A stretch of 64,000 nt of DNA from Blastococcus aggregatus. Its GTDB lineage: Bacteria; Actinomycetota; Actinomycetes; Mycobacteriales; Geodermatophilaceae. Below the pieces are notes generated by a model. It ran no database searches. It saw only the letters and a program-made list of their open reading frames with translations, and was not told the origin of the DNA. Positions 43,480-53,484 of the stretch are shown one piece after another. The stretch covers positions 62,001 to 126,000 of the forward strand of contig NZ_OBQI01000003.1 of the NCBI RefSeq assembly GCF_900221005.1, in the 5' to 3' direction. Positions within the stretch are counted from its first letter, which is position 1. Every line of letters begins with the position of its first letter. The translations under genes and the position numbers were made by a program.

Positions 43480-44369
43480 GCATCTCCCTCTCCCGCCTGC
43501 TCACGCCGGCGTGCACCGCTGGTCCGCCCGGTGCTCCGCGTGCTGGTACCGCGCGCGCCCGGGCGTCGCTGCGACCCTACCGGCGGCTCCCCCGGGCGGC
43601 TGGCCACGTGGTGTCCGTCGCTCGCTGTAGCGACCGAGCGCTCGGACTGCGGGTCAGCACCGGCCTGGATCTCCGGAAAGAACACGACGCCTTCCGGCGG
43701 TGGCGGAGCGGGGGCCTCGGGGTGACGGATGTCAGCGAGCGCCGATTGTGCCGGAGGGTGCACCAGGTAAGACACCGCCCGCTGGAGCATTCCCACGTCA
43801 TCCTGAAACCGGGGAAGCCGGCTGTAATTGCATTCGTTGCACAGGAGGCCACGAATAGATCGACGCATCTCGGAAATCGAGTGGTCGTGATCGATGCTCA
43901 GTCGGATTGCGCCGGGCGGGGCACCGCACACGTAGCAGCGGCCACCCTGGGCATCGAATATCGACATGTACTCGGCCGGCGTAAGGCCGAACTGTCGGAG
44001 GGACGAGGCAAACCTGAGCCATGGCCGGCAAGCGCGACAGACTTTGCCCCGCTCGAAGCGCTCCTTGCGACCACCGCACAAGCTGCAGGGTTTCAGCTTG
44101 ATCCGGTGCGCACCATTGACTCGGGGATGGGCCGTGTCATACGTCTGCGCGAAACATTCCTCACAGAGGCGCCGTCCCGAACCGGCCCGGACAGAAAGCC
44201 GACTGCCGCAGCGCGAACAGGAAGGAGTCCAGTCAGGGTCTCGCTGTTCGAGCTTGCGCTGCCGCATGCAGTCCTTGCACTGGCCGCGCAGCTTGCCGCT
44301 CGTCTTCGAGACGAAGTAGTAGCTGCTTTCGGGCAGATCTCTGCAACAATCGGCGCACCGACGACTCAT
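43476..44369 (-). CDS. Endonuclease VII-like (HNH-type) zinc protein inside the proteasome operon
   Basis: 297 residues. Three Cys pairs-of-pairs precede the nuclease domain: [15 protein letters not shown] ... [17 protein letters not shown] ... [24 protein letters not shown]. The C-terminal half of the folded part matches recombination endonuclease [23 protein letters not shown], then [17 protein letters not shown], with the zinc cysteines and the Asp/Asn of the catalytic site. A Pro/Ser/Arg-rich tail follows. Codons are clearly lower in G+C than the neighbours (TTT, TCT, GAA and similar are common), suggesting acquisition. It lies 25 nt after pup and overlaps prcB by GTGA, so it is translated with the proteasome. 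Role unknown. Confidence 0.85.
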   Translation of the reverse strand: MSRRCADCCRDLPESSYYFVSKTSGKLRGQCKDCMRQRKLEQRDPDWTPSCSRCGSRLSVRAGSGRRLCEECFAQTYDTAHPRVNGAHRIKLKPCSLCGGRKERFERGKVCRACRPWLRFASSLRQFGLTPAEYMSIFDAQGGRCYVCGAPPGAIRLSIDHDHSISEMRRSIRGLLCNECNYSRLPRFQDDVGMLQRAVSYLVHPPAQSALADIRHPEAPAPPPPEGVVFFPEIQAGADPQSERSVATASDGHHVASRPGEPPVGSQRRPGARGTSTRSTGRTSGARRREQAGEGDA

Positions 44370-44394
44370 GAAACCTGGTCTTGCTCGATCTAAT

Positions 44395-44604
44395 TCACTC
44401 GCCGCCCTTCTGTATGTACGACCGAACGAAGTCCTCGGCGTTGGACTCGAGGACCTCGTCGATCTCGTCCAGGAGCGAGTCGACCTCGTCGGTCATCTCC
44501 TGGCGGCGCTCGGCGGCCTCGGTGTCGACCGAGGCCTCGACCTCGTCGGTCTCCTCGCGCGAACGCGTCGCCTTCTGCTGCCCGCCGGTGTCCCTGGTGG
44601 CCAT
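44395..44604 (-). CDS. pup: Prokaryotic ubiquitin-like protein Pup
   Basis: 69 residues, a mostly disordered protein with the Mpa-binding helical region (VDTEAAERRQEMTDEVDSLL; DEIDEVLESNAEDFVRSY) and the C-terminal IQKGGE. It is attached by PafA to lysines of substrates. It already ends in Glu rather than Gln, so deamidation by Dop is not needed for activation. ATG 44604 has GGGAGGGG 7 nt upstream. A -10-like TAGCTT at 44644-44649 on this strand could start a pup-led transcript. Confidence 0.96.
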   Translation of the reverse strand: MATRDTGGQQKATRSREETDEVEASVDTEAAERRQEMTDEVDSLLDEIDEVLESNAEDFVRSYIQKGGE

Positions 44605-44696
44605 GGCCTGCCCCTCCCGTCGTGGGAACTGCTGCTGGCGCTGAAGCTACCCGCCGGGGGTGACATGCGGGGGTCGGCGGACGGACGCTGTGGAGA

Positions 44697-46202
44697 TCAC
44701 CTGCCGGTGATCGTGTCCACCAGTTCCTGGGCGGTCGCGGACGCCTCGAACAGGGCGCCGACGTGCTCGCGGGTGCCGCGCAGCGGCTCCATCGTCGGGA
44801 TGCGCACGAGGTTCTCCCGGCCGAGGTCGAAGACCACCGAGTCCCACGACGCCGCCGCCACCGAGGCCGGGAAGCGGCGCAGGCACTCGCCGCGGAAGTA
44901 GGCGCGGGTGTCCTCGGGGGCGTGCACCACCGCCCGCTCGACCTCGTCGTCGGTGAGCAGCCGCTGCATCGAGCCGCGCGCCACCAGCCGGTTGTACAGC
45001 CCCTTGTCCGGCCGCACGTCGGAGTACTGCAGGTCGACGAGCTTGAGCCGCGAGTCGCCCCACGAGAGCCCGTCGCGGGAGCGGTACCCCTCGAGCAGCC
45101 GGAGCTTGGCCGGCCAGTCCAGCCGATCGGCGCAGCGCATCGGGTCGATCGAGAGATCCTCGAGCACCTCGGCCCACCGGCGCAGGACGTCGTCGGTCTG
45201 CTCGTCGCCCTCCCCGCGCTGGGCCACGAACTTCTGCGCCAGTTCCAGGTAGCTCTGCTGCATCTCCAGCGCGGTCATCCGGCGTCCGTCGCGCAACCGG
45301 AGCGTCTGCGTCAGGGAGGGGTCGTGGCTGATCGCCCGCAGCGCCTCCACCGGCTCCTCGAGCGAGAGGTCGTTCGGCAGGAACCGCGCCTCGATCATTG
45401 CCAGCACCAGCGACGTCGTCCCGACCTTGAGGTAGGTGGAGAGCTCGGCCAGGTTCGCGTCGCCGATGATCACGTGCAGCCGGCGGTACTTCTCGGCGTC
45501 GGCGTGCGGCTCGTCCCGAGTGTTGATGATCGGCCGCTTGAGCGTCGTCTCCAGGCCCACCTCGACCTCGAAGAAGTCGGCGCGCTGCGAGAGCTGGAAG
45601 CCGGCCGTGCGGCTCTCCGTGCCGATGCCCACCCGGCCCGCGCCGGCGAAGACCTGCCGCGTCACGAAGAACGGCACCAGGCCGCGGATGATGTCGACGA
45701 ACGGCGTCCGGCGGTCCATCAGGTAGTTCTCGTGCGCGCCGTAGGAGGCGCCCTTGCCGTCGGTGTTGTTCTTGTAGAGCTGGATCGGCTGGGTGCCCGG
45801 CACGCGCGCGGCCCGCCGGGTGGCCTCGGCCATGACCCGCTCCCCCGCCTTGTCCCACAGCACGATGTCGCGCGGGCTGGTGACCTCCGGCGTGGAGTAC
45901 TCCGGGTGCGCGTGGTCGACGTACAGCCGCGCGCCGTTGGTGAGGATGACGTTGGCCATCCCGGTGTCCTCGTCCAGGTCGTTGTGGTCCAGCGCCTGCG
46001 CCGGGGTGAGGTCGAAGCCGCGGGCGTCGCGCAGCGGCGACTCCTCCTCGAAGTCCCACCGGGGACGGCGGCGCGTCGGGGCCTCGGCCACCGACCACGC
46101 GTTGACCACCTGGCTGGACAGCGTCGTGGGGTTGGCGCTCGGGTGCCCGGGCACGGAGATGCCGTACTCGACCTCGGTGCCCATGACCCGCCGCACGCTC
46201 AT
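44697..46202 (-). CDS. dop: Pup deamidase/depupylase Dop
   Basis: 501 residues, the mycobacterial length. Homologous to PafA ([10 protein letters not shown] with the catalytic Glu; [40 protein letters not shown]) but with the extra N-terminal Dop loop of about 40 residues ([20 protein letters not shown] and onward). It removes Pup from substrates and deamidates Pup-Gln. Since this Pup ends in Glu, depupylation is the likely main role. ATG 46202 has a leaderless -10 box 6 nt upstream. Confidence 0.95.
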   Translation of the reverse strand: MSVRRVMGTEVEYGISVPGHPSANPTTLSSQVVNAWSVAEAPTRRRPRWDFEEESPLRDARGFDLTPAQALDHNDLDEDTGMANVILTNGARLYVDHAHPEYSTPEVTSPRDIVLWDKAGERVMAEATRRAARVPGTQPIQLYKNNTDGKGASYGAHENYLMDRRTPFVDIIRGLVPFFVTRQVFAGAGRVGIGTESRTAGFQLSQRADFFEVEVGLETTLKRPIINTRDEPHADAEKYRRLHVIIGDANLAELSTYLKVGTTSLVLAMIEARFLPNDLSLEEPVEALRAISHDPSLTQTLRLRDGRRMTALEMQQSYLELAQKFVAQRGEGDEQTDDVLRRWAEVLEDLSIDPMRCADRLDWPAKLRLLEGYRSRDGLSWGDSRLKLVDLQYSDVRPDKGLYNRLVARGSMQRLLTDDEVERAVVHAPEDTRAYFRGECLRRFPASVAAASWDSVVFDLGRENLVRIPTMEPLRGTREHVGALFEASATAQELVDTITGR

Positions 46203-46208
46203 GACCCA

Positions 46209-46214
46209 ACCCTA
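46209..46214 (-). promoter_or_regulatory. -10 box TAGGGT of dop
   Basis: On the minus strand TAGGGT (46214 to 46209) ends 6 nt before ATG 46202. Confidence 0.6.
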
Positions 46215-46261
46215 GGCCGCGCGGCATTCCCGGGGACGGCGACGACCGGGCCGCCGCCGTG

Positions 46262-47227
46262 TCAGAGGGTGACCACGACCTTGCCCGTCACCGTCCCGGC
46301 CACGAGCGCCCGGACGGCGTCCGGCGCCGCCGCGAGCGGGAACGTGCGGTCGACCAGTGGTCGGACGGTCCCACGGTCGATCAGTTCCGTCAGGGCCACC
46401 AGGTCGGGCGTCCGGACCACGGAGACGAGCATGCGCAGACGTTGCCGGACGAAGGGAGAGAGCAGCACCGCGCCGAGCTGCCGGCTCATGCCCAGCCACC
46501 GGCCGCCGCCTTCACCGCCGACGACGACGAGGGTGCCGCGCGGGGCGAGCGCCCGCCGCAGCCCGCGGAGCGGCCGGCCGCCGCCGATGTCCAGGACGAC
46601 GTCGAAGTGCTGCGTCCCGTCGGTGACGTCGCGCTGCGCGTAGTCGATCACCTCGTCGGCCCCCAGGGCCCGGACCGCATCGACCTTCCCCGCGCTGCAC
46701 ACCCCGGTCACGTGACCGCCGAACGCCTTCGCCACCTGCACGGCGAAGCTGCCGACGCCGCCGCTCGCGCCGATCACGAGCACCCGCTGCCCCGGCTGCA
46801 GGCGGGCCTGGTCGCGCAGCGCCTGGAGCGCCGTCACACCGGACACCGGGACGGCGGCGGCCTCCGGGAAGGTGAGCCCGGCCGGCTTGGGGGCGAGCCT
46901 GTCCTCCCGCACGGCGGCGTACTCGGCGAAGGTGCCGCTGCCGCTCCCGAACACCTCGTCCCCGGGCACGAAGCCGGTCACCTCGGCGCCCACCCGCTGG
47001 ACGACGCCGGCCAGTTCCCCGCCCCGGATCGGCTGCCGTGGGGCGCGCAGGCCCGTGCCCAGCCGCACGGCGTACGGCTCGCCGGCCATCAGGTGCCAGG
47101 CGCCCCGGTCCACGCCCGCCGCCCGGACGCGCACCAGGACGTCCCGCGGGCCGACGGTCGGCTCGGCCACCTCCCGGAGCTCGAGCACGTCGGCCGAGCC
47201 GTACCGGTCCTGGACGATCGCCTTCAT
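46262..47227 (-). CDS. Zinc-independent NAD(P)-dependent alcohol dehydrogenase/quinone reductase
   Basis: 321 residues of the medium-chain dehydrogenase family. N-terminal GroES-like domain (MKAIVQDRYGSADVLELREV; GGELAGVVQRVGAEVTGFVPGDEV) and Rossmann domain with VLVIGASGGVGSFAVQVAKA. The catalytic zinc cysteine is absent, as in quinone oxidoreductases. Such enzymes reduce quinones or alkenals with NADPH. Its ATG overlaps the HTH regulator stop (ATGA), so it is the third gene of the operon driven from 47917-47945. Confidence 0.9.
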   Translation of the reverse strand: MKAIVQDRYGSADVLELREVAEPTVGPRDVLVRVRAAGVDRGAWHLMAGEPYAVRLGTGLRAPRQPIRGGELAGVVQRVGAEVTGFVPGDEVFGSGSGTFAEYAAVREDRLAPKPAGLTFPEAAAVPVSGVTALQALRDQARLQPGQRVLVIGASGGVGSFAVQVAKAFGGHVTGVCSAGKVDAVRALGADEVIDYAQRDVTDGTQHFDVVLDIGGGRPLRGLRRALAPRGTLVVVGGEGGGRWLGMSRQLGAVLLSPFVRQRLRMLVSVVRTPDLVALTELIDRGTVRPLVDRTFPLAAAPDAVRALVAGTVTGKVVVTL

Positions 47228-47457
47228 GGCTGCTCCTCGGTCGTTGCGGGGTACTGGAAGACGTCGTCCAAGGGCGCGCGGAAGACCCGGGCGATGCGGA
47301 AGGCCATCTCGAGCGACGGTGAGTAGCGCCCCTGCTCGATGGCGATGACGGTCTGCCGGGTGACGCCGATCCGCTGGGCGAGCTCGGCCTGGGTCATCTC
47401 GCCGTGCTCGAACCGCAGCGTGCGGATGCGGTTCGTGACGCTGGTGGGCTTCACCAT
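47224..47457 (-). CDS. Small XRE/Cro-type HTH regulator
   Basis: 77 residues, essentially only a helix-turn-helix: VTNRIRTLRFEHGEMTQAEL, then AQRIGVTRQTVIAIEQGRYS, then PSLEMAFRIARVFRAPLDDV. This is the YozG-like family often paired with a four-helix membrane protein. It starts inside the end of that membrane gene (7-nt overlap) and overlaps the dehydrogenase start. It probably represses its own operon through the paired repeats at 47894-47909 and 47941-47956 (inference). Confidence 0.9.
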   Translation of the reverse strand: MVKPTSVTNRIRTLRFEHGEMTQAELAQRIGVTRQTVIAIEQGRYSPSLEMAFRIARVFRAPLDDVFQYPATTEEQP

Positions 47458-47879
47458 TCCTGGAAGCCCCTCCGGTAGGCGACGATCCGGGCGACCGAGC
47501 CGACGACCGCGGACAGGAAGAACGCCAGGTAGAGGACGTTCGCGATCCAGAAGTGGTCGTGCTCGCCGAGGGCGAGGAGCAGCCCCGCGACGCCGCCCAG
47601 CACCAGGAACGACTGACCGACGTACTGGCCGAGGCGGTGGATCTCCCGATCCCGCTGGTCGGTGGTCCTGTCCTCGCGGCGTCCGCTGAGGTCGGCCGCG
47701 ACGTTCAGCGCGATGGTGCCGGCGATCGCCGCGCCGACGCTCCAGAGAAGAGCGGCCGCATAGGGCGCATCGGGGAGCGGCGCGTCACCGGCCCCGCTCA
47801 CGACGACGACCGCGTACACGGCATAGGTGAGCACCGCGACCGTCGCCATGATCCAGGCCCGCTTCTCCTCGAACGCCAC
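47451..47879 (-). CDS. Four-helix membrane protein (DUF2178-like) of the HTH operon
   Basis: 142 residues with four predicted membrane helices: WIMATVAVLTYAVYAVVVVS; YAAALLWSVGAAIAGTIALN; YVGQSFLVLGGVAGLLLALG; IANVLYLAFFLSAVVGSVAR. Between helices 2 and 3 is a charged DRTTDQRDREIHRLGQY segment, the DUF2178-like feature. Such proteins often accompany small XRE regulators, function unknown. I chose GTG 47879 (VAFEEK) with GAGGAG 6 nt upstream. The longer frame to 47945 runs into the promoter. Confidence 0.75.
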   Translation of the reverse strand: MAFEEKRAWIMATVAVLTYAVYAVVVVSGAGDAPLPDAPYAAALLWSVGAAIAGTIALNVAADLSGRREDRTTDQRDREIHRLGQYVGQSFLVLGGVAGLLLALGEHDHFWIANVLYLAFFLSAVVGSVARIVAYRRGFQEW

Positions 47880-47893
47880 ACCCTGCTCCTCGT

Positions 47894-47909
47894 GTCGAAC
47901 ATCTTTGAC
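47894..47909. promoter_or_regulatory. Operator-like repeat 2, downstream of the -10 box
   Basis: On the minus strand GTCAAAGATGTTCGAC: arms GTCAA and TCGAC (one mismatch to TTGAC) spaced by 6 nt. It lies at the transcription start of the HTH operon. Its sequence repeats that of the upstream site in direct orientation, centre to centre 47 nt. Confidence 0.55.
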
Positions 47910-47916
47910 ATCGAGC

Positions 47917-47945
47917 AACGTAAAGCGGGGTCGACATGGTGTCAA
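47917..47945 (-). promoter_or_regulatory. Consensus sigma-A promoter of the HTH operon
   Basis: On the minus strand TTGACA (47945 to 47940) and TACGTT (47922 to 47917) are separated by exactly 17 nt, the closest match to a -35/-10 consensus in the window. The start site would be near 47910, with a leader of about 30 nt ending in GAGGAG before GTG 47879. Confidence 0.75.
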
Positions 47946-47956
47946 GATTCTTTGAC
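47941..47956. promoter_or_regulatory. Operator-like repeat 1, over the -35 box
   Basis: On the minus strand GTCAAAGAATCTTGAC: perfect arms GTCAA and TTGAC spaced by 6 nt. Its right arm is part of the -35 TTGACA, so a bound repressor would block polymerase. Confidence 0.6.
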
Positions 47957-47973
47957 GTCACGGGTGCGGGCGC

Positions 47974-48017
47974 GACGACGGCCCGGCGCCCGCGGATGCG
48001 GGTGCCGGGCCGTCGTC
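47974..48017 (-). terminator. Long GC hairpin after mpa
   Basis: Arms GACGACGGCCCGGC (47974-47987) and GCCGGGCCGTCGTC (48004-48017), 14 perfect bp, with a smaller inner stem CCCGC/GCGGG. It starts 24 nt beyond the mpa stop and lies before the HTH operon promoter. No T-tract, so probably an actinobacterial hairpin-only terminator. Confidence 0.65.
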
Positions 48018-48041
48018 GTCGTCGTCGTCGAGCGTGCTGAC

Positions 48042-49823
48042 CTACAGGTACTGGCCGGTGTTCGTGGCCGTGTCGATCGCGCGGCCGGACTCGTTGCCCT
48101 TGCCGCTGATCAGCGTGCGGATGTAGACGATCCGCTCGCCCTTCTTGCCCGAGATCCGCGCCCAGTCGTCGGGGTTGGTGGTGTTGGGCAGGTCCTCGTT
48201 CTCCTTGAACTCGTCGACGCACGCCTGCATCAGGTGGCCGACCCGCAAGCCGCCGGTGCCGGTCTCCAGCCGCTCCTTGATCGCCATCTTCTTGGCGCGG
48301 TCGACGATGTTCTGCAGCATCGCGCCCGAGTTGAAGTCCTTGAAGTACAGAACCTCCTTGTCCCCGTTGGCATAGGTGACCTCGAGGAAGCGGTTCTCCT
48401 CGACCTCGGTGTACATGCGCTCGACGGTGCGCTGGATCATCCCGGCGATCGTCGCCTCGCGGCTGCCGCCGTGCTCGGCGAGGTCGTCGGGGTGCAGCGG
48501 GAGCGTCGTCAACAGGTACTTGCTGAAGATGTCCCGTGCCGCCTCGGCGTCCGGCCGCTCGATCTTGATCTTCACGTCGAGCCGGCCCGGCCGCAGGATC
48601 GCCGGGTCGATCATGTCCTCGCGGTTGGAGGCGCCGATGACGATGACGTTCTCCAGGCCCTCGACGCCGTCGATCTCGCTGAGCAGCTGCGGCACGATGG
48701 TCGACTCGACGTCCGAGGAGACCCCCGATCCGCGGGTGCGGAAGATCGAGTCCATCTCGTCGAAGAACACGATGACCGGGGTGCCCTCGCTGGCCTTCTC
48801 GCGCGCCCGCTGGAAGACCAGGCGGATGTGCCGCTCGGTCTCGCCGACGTATTTGTTGAGCAGCTCGGGGCCCTTGATGTTGAGGAAGTAGGACTTCCCC
48901 TGCCCCTCCCCCTTGAGCGCGGACACCTTCTTGGCCAGGGAGTTCGCGACCGCCTTGGCGATCAGCGTCTTGCCGCACCCGGGCGGGCCGTAGAGCAGGA
49001 TGCCCTTCGGCGGGCGCAGCTGGTACTCGCGGAACAGGTCCGCGTGCAGGAACGGCAGCTCGACGGCGTCGCGGATCTGCTCGATCTGCCGCGAGAGGCC
49101 ACCGATGTCGGCGTAGTCGATGTCGGGCACCTCTTCGAGGACGAGCTCCTCGACCTCGCTTTTCGGGATCCGCTCGTAGACGTAGCCCGAGCGCGACTCC
49201 AGCAGCAGCGAGTCCCCCGCCCGCAGTGGCTGGTCGGTCAGCGAGTCCGCGAGGTAGACGATGCGTTCCTCGTCGGTGTGGCCGATGACCAGCGCCCGCT
49301 GGGTGACGCCGTCCACCGGCTCGAGCAGTTCCTTGAGCATGACGACGTCGCCGGCGCGCTCGAACCCGCGCGCCTCGACGACGTTCATCGCCTCGTTGAG
49401 CATGACCTCCTGGCCGGGCCGCAGCTCGAGCCCTTCCACGTTCGGGGAGAGGGTCACGCGCATCTTGCGGCCACTGGTGAAGACGTCGACCGAGCCGTCC
49501 TCGTGGCGCTCCAGGAAGACGCCGTAGCCGGAGGGCGGCTGCCCCAGCCGGTCGACCTCCTCCTTGAGCGTCACCAGCTGCTCGCGGGCGTCGCGCAGGG
49601 TCGAGGAGAGCTTGTCGTTGCGCTCGGACAGGAAGGCCGCGCGGCCCTCCGCCTCGGCGATCCGCTCCTCGAGCACCCGCGTCTGTCGCGGGCTGTCGGA
49701 CACCTTGCGCCGCAGCAGGCTGATCTCCTCCTCGAGGTAGGAGATCTGGGTCAGCAGCGCAGCGACGTCACGCTCGCGTCGCGCCTTCGTCTCGTCGGGA
49801 CCATCGATCGGACCTGGGCCCAT
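48042..49823 (-). CDS. mpa: Proteasome-associated AAA+ ATPase Mpa/ARC
   Basis: 593 residues. N-terminal coiled coil that captures Pup (residues about 10-95: [40 protein letters not shown]), OB-fold domains, then the AAA+ module: [20 protein letters not shown] (Walker A), [18 protein letters not shown] (Walker B), [20 protein letters not shown] (sensor/Arg finger). The last residues NTGQYL are the proteasome-docking tail. It unfolds pupylated proteins into PrcAB. I chose ATG 49823 with GGAGG 6 nt upstream over GTG 49826. A TATAGATTT stretch near 49860-49870 on this strand may hold its -10. Confidence 0.96.
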   Translation of the reverse strand: MGPGPIDGPDETKARRERDVAALLTQISYLEEEISLLRRKVSDSPRQTRVLEERIAEAEGRAAFLSERNDKLSSTLRDAREQLVTLKEEVDRLGQPPSGYGVFLERHEDGSVDVFTSGRKMRVTLSPNVEGLELRPGQEVMLNEAMNVVEARGFERAGDVVMLKELLEPVDGVTQRALVIGHTDEERIVYLADSLTDQPLRAGDSLLLESRSGYVYERIPKSEVEELVLEEVPDIDYADIGGLSRQIEQIRDAVELPFLHADLFREYQLRPPKGILLYGPPGCGKTLIAKAVANSLAKKVSALKGEGQGKSYFLNIKGPELLNKYVGETERHIRLVFQRAREKASEGTPVIVFFDEMDSIFRTRGSGVSSDVESTIVPQLLSEIDGVEGLENVIVIGASNREDMIDPAILRPGRLDVKIKIERPDAEAARDIFSKYLLTTLPLHPDDLAEHGGSREATIAGMIQRTVERMYTEVEENRFLEVTYANGDKEVLYFKDFNSGAMLQNIVDRAKKMAIKERLETGTGGLRVGHLMQACVDEFKENEDLPNTTNPDDWARISGKKGERIVYIRTLISGKGNESGRAIDTATNTGQYL

Positions 49824-49926
49824 CACGCACCTCCGGACATTCGGGGGAGCCAGGACGCAAATCTATACACGCGCGACGACAGTTCGCCGGTGGCTCGCGC
49901 GAGGTGCTGCGCCCCCCGGAGGCGGC

Positions 49927-51876
<1,950 letters not shown>

Positions 51877-51892
51877 CCCCGGTCGCCGGCGA

Positions 51893-52630
51893 TCAGGCCG
51901 CGGGCCCGCCCGCGGTCACGCGCCCGGCGAGGACGTCGGCCAGCTCGGCGAGCCCGATGCCCTCCAGCGACCCGCACTGCACCAGCCCGGGTGCCGGCGG
52001 CACCGCCTGCAGACCGGCCACGCCCAGGACGGCGGCGCCCGCGGCCAGGCCGGACGTGACGCCGACGAGCGAGTCCTCGATGACGACGGACTCCGCGGGC
52101 GAGACCCCGAGCCACGCCATGGCGTGCAGGTAGGGCGCGGGGTCGGGCTTGCGGGCCGGCACCTCGTCGCCGCACACCGTCACGTGGAAGGGGCCGCCGC
52201 CGCGGTAGCCGGCCTCGATGTGCGCGATCACCAGGTCGGCGAGCCGGCGCGGCGTCGTCGTCACCAGCGCGGTGCGCAGCCCCGAGGCGTGCACGGCGGC
52301 CAGCAACTCCTGGGCGCCGGGCCGCCAGACCAGCCGCTCGGTCATCATCCGGGCGACCGCGTCGAGGATCTGGTCGACGTCGCCCTGGGCCTGCGCCTCG
52401 GTCCGGGTCACACCGAGATCGGTGTAGAGGACGTCCATCGCCACGCGCATGCTCGTGCCCACGGTCGCCGCCCGCGCTGCGGCCGACATCCGGCCGCCGA
52501 GCTGGCCGGCGAGGGAGAACATCGCCTCGCCCCAGTACTCCTCGGTCTCCACCAGAGTGCCGTCCATGTCGAACAGCACCGCCCGCAGCGCACCGGTTCC
52601 TGAGGGGGTCGCGGGCTCCTGCCCGTTCAC
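51893..52630 (-). CDS. HAD family phosphatase
   Basis: 245 residues. Motif I FDMDGTLVETEEYW with D nucleophile and general acid, motif II TALVTTTPRRLADLV, the lysine in VPARKPDPAPYLHAM, motif IV VVIEDSLVGVTSGLAAGA. The cap sits between residues 33 and 95. Phosphoglycolate- or sugar-phosphate-type hydrolase, substrate unknown. The GTG start overlaps the TGA of a five-codon leaderless mini-ORF (52627-52644), an unusual arrangement. A GGGAG ribosome binding site lies 5 nt upstream. Confidence 0.87.
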   Translation of the reverse strand: MNGQEPATPSGTGALRAVLFDMDGTLVETEEYWGEAMFSLAGQLGGRMSAAARAATVGTSMRVAMDVLYTDLGVTRTEAQAQGDVDQILDAVARMMTERLVWRPGAQELLAAVHASGLRTALVTTTPRRLADLVIAHIEAGYRGGGPFHVTVCGDEVPARKPDPAPYLHAMAWLGVSPAESVVIEDSLVGVTSGLAAGAAVLGVAGLQAVPPAPGLVQCGSLEGIGLAELADVLAGRVTAGGPAA

Positions 52631-52644
52631 TGGAGCTCCCGCAC
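52627..52644 (-). CDS. Five-codon leaderless mini-ORF before the HAD gene
   Basis: On the minus strand GTG CGG GAG CTC CAG TGA (MRELQ) starts exactly 7 nt after TAGACT, and its TGA overlaps the GTG of the HAD gene (GTGA). If translated, it would couple leaderless initiation to the downstream gene through the internal GGGAG site. It is too short for homology evidence. Confidence 0.35.
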   Translation of the reverse strand: MRELQ

Positions 52645-52651
52645 GGGCCCG

Positions 52652-52657
52652 AGTCTA
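52652..52657 (-). promoter_or_regulatory. -10 box TAGACT upstream of the HAD gene
   Basis: On the minus strand TAGACT (52657 to 52652) lies 21 nt before the HAD GTG and 7 nt before the mini-ORF GTG. Confidence 0.5.
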
Positions 52658-52705
52658 GAGAGCCGCTCGAGGGCCGCTCTGCCGTGGAGGGGTGGCGGGC
52701 CCGGT

Positions 52706-53404
52706 TCAGACGGGACGGGTGCCGACCAGCGTCGCGAAGGCGATGACGTTGTCCTCGTAGCTGCGCACGCCGGAGTCGAAGTCGCCACCGCAGGTGATCA
52801 GGCGCAGTTGCGGGTCGGGGGTGTCGCCGTAGACCTCGATGGTCGGGAAGTCGTCCTTGGGATGGCGCTCGACCCGGTCGACCGCGAAGACCGCCACCGT
52901 CCCGTCGGCGCGGGAGACCGTCACCTCGTCACCGGCGCGCAGCGCCCCGAGGTCGAAGAAGACTCCCGGCCCATGCTCGGCGGAGTCGACGTGCCCGAGG
53001 ATCACCGCGGGCCCGACCGCGCCGGGCGCCGGTCCGCGCTGGTACCACCCGGCCTCGTCGTCGGGCTCGAGCGGCGGCACCTGCACGGTGCCGTCGTCGT
53101 TCAGGTCCAGGCGCATGAGGTCGCTGGTCACGTCGATGGACGGGATGCCGATCGACACCGGCGCGGCCACGGCCGGCGCGGCCGCAGCCGGCGGATCGGC
53201 AGCCGGCGGGGCCGGCGAGGACGTCGTCGCATCGGGCGCGACGGACGAGGAGGGGCTGCGGTCACCGGACGAGGCGATCGGTTGCGGGGCCTGCTGCTGC
53301 CCGGTCAGCGCCACTCCGAGGGCGACCGCCGCCACGACGGCGAGGGCCACCGCGAGCGCGATCCAGGTACGGCGGCCGGGCCGACGGGCGCTCTGCTCGG
53401 TCAC
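52706..53404 (-). CDS. Class F sortase
   Basis: 232 residues. Short cytoplasmic N-terminus, one membrane helix (WIALAVALAVVAAVALGVAL), a Pro/Ala/Ser-rich linker and the sortase barrel. Catalytic His in PAVILGHVDSAEHGPGVFFD, catalytic Cys in PQLRLITCGGDFDSG, followed by an Arg in VRSYEDNVI. Class F sortases of actinobacteria attach or cleave surface proteins through LPxTG-like signals. The upstream CHRD protein has a C-terminal anchor-like tail and is the obvious candidate partner (inference). GTG 53404 has GGAAGGA upstream. Confidence 0.88.
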   Translation of the reverse strand: MTEQSARRPGRRTWIALAVALAVVAAVALGVALTGQQQAPQPIASSGDRSPSSSVAPDATTSSPAPPAADPPAAAAPAVAAPVSIGIPSIDVTSDLMRLDLNDDGTVQVPPLEPDDEAGWYQRGPAPGAVGPAVILGHVDSAEHGPGVFFDLGALRAGDEVTVSRADGTVAVFAVDRVERHPKDDFPTIEVYGDTPDPQLRLITCGGDFDSGVRSYEDNVIAFATLVGTRPV

Positions 53405-53484
53405 GGGGGTCCTTCCGGGGAGAGGAGTACGGGGTGCCCGGCCGCGCGGAGAGCGGGTGGCCCTCCGCGCGGCCGGGCGGCCGA

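Noticed and set aside
43476-44369. Calling this a homing endonuclease inside an intron or intein
   Set aside because: It is a free-standing gene with its own start and stop; pup and prcB on both sides are intact, so nothing is interrupted.
47998-48035. GTC trinucleotide run as a microsatellite
   Set aside because: It is part of the hairpin arm after mpa and short enough to be explained by the stem and local GC bias.
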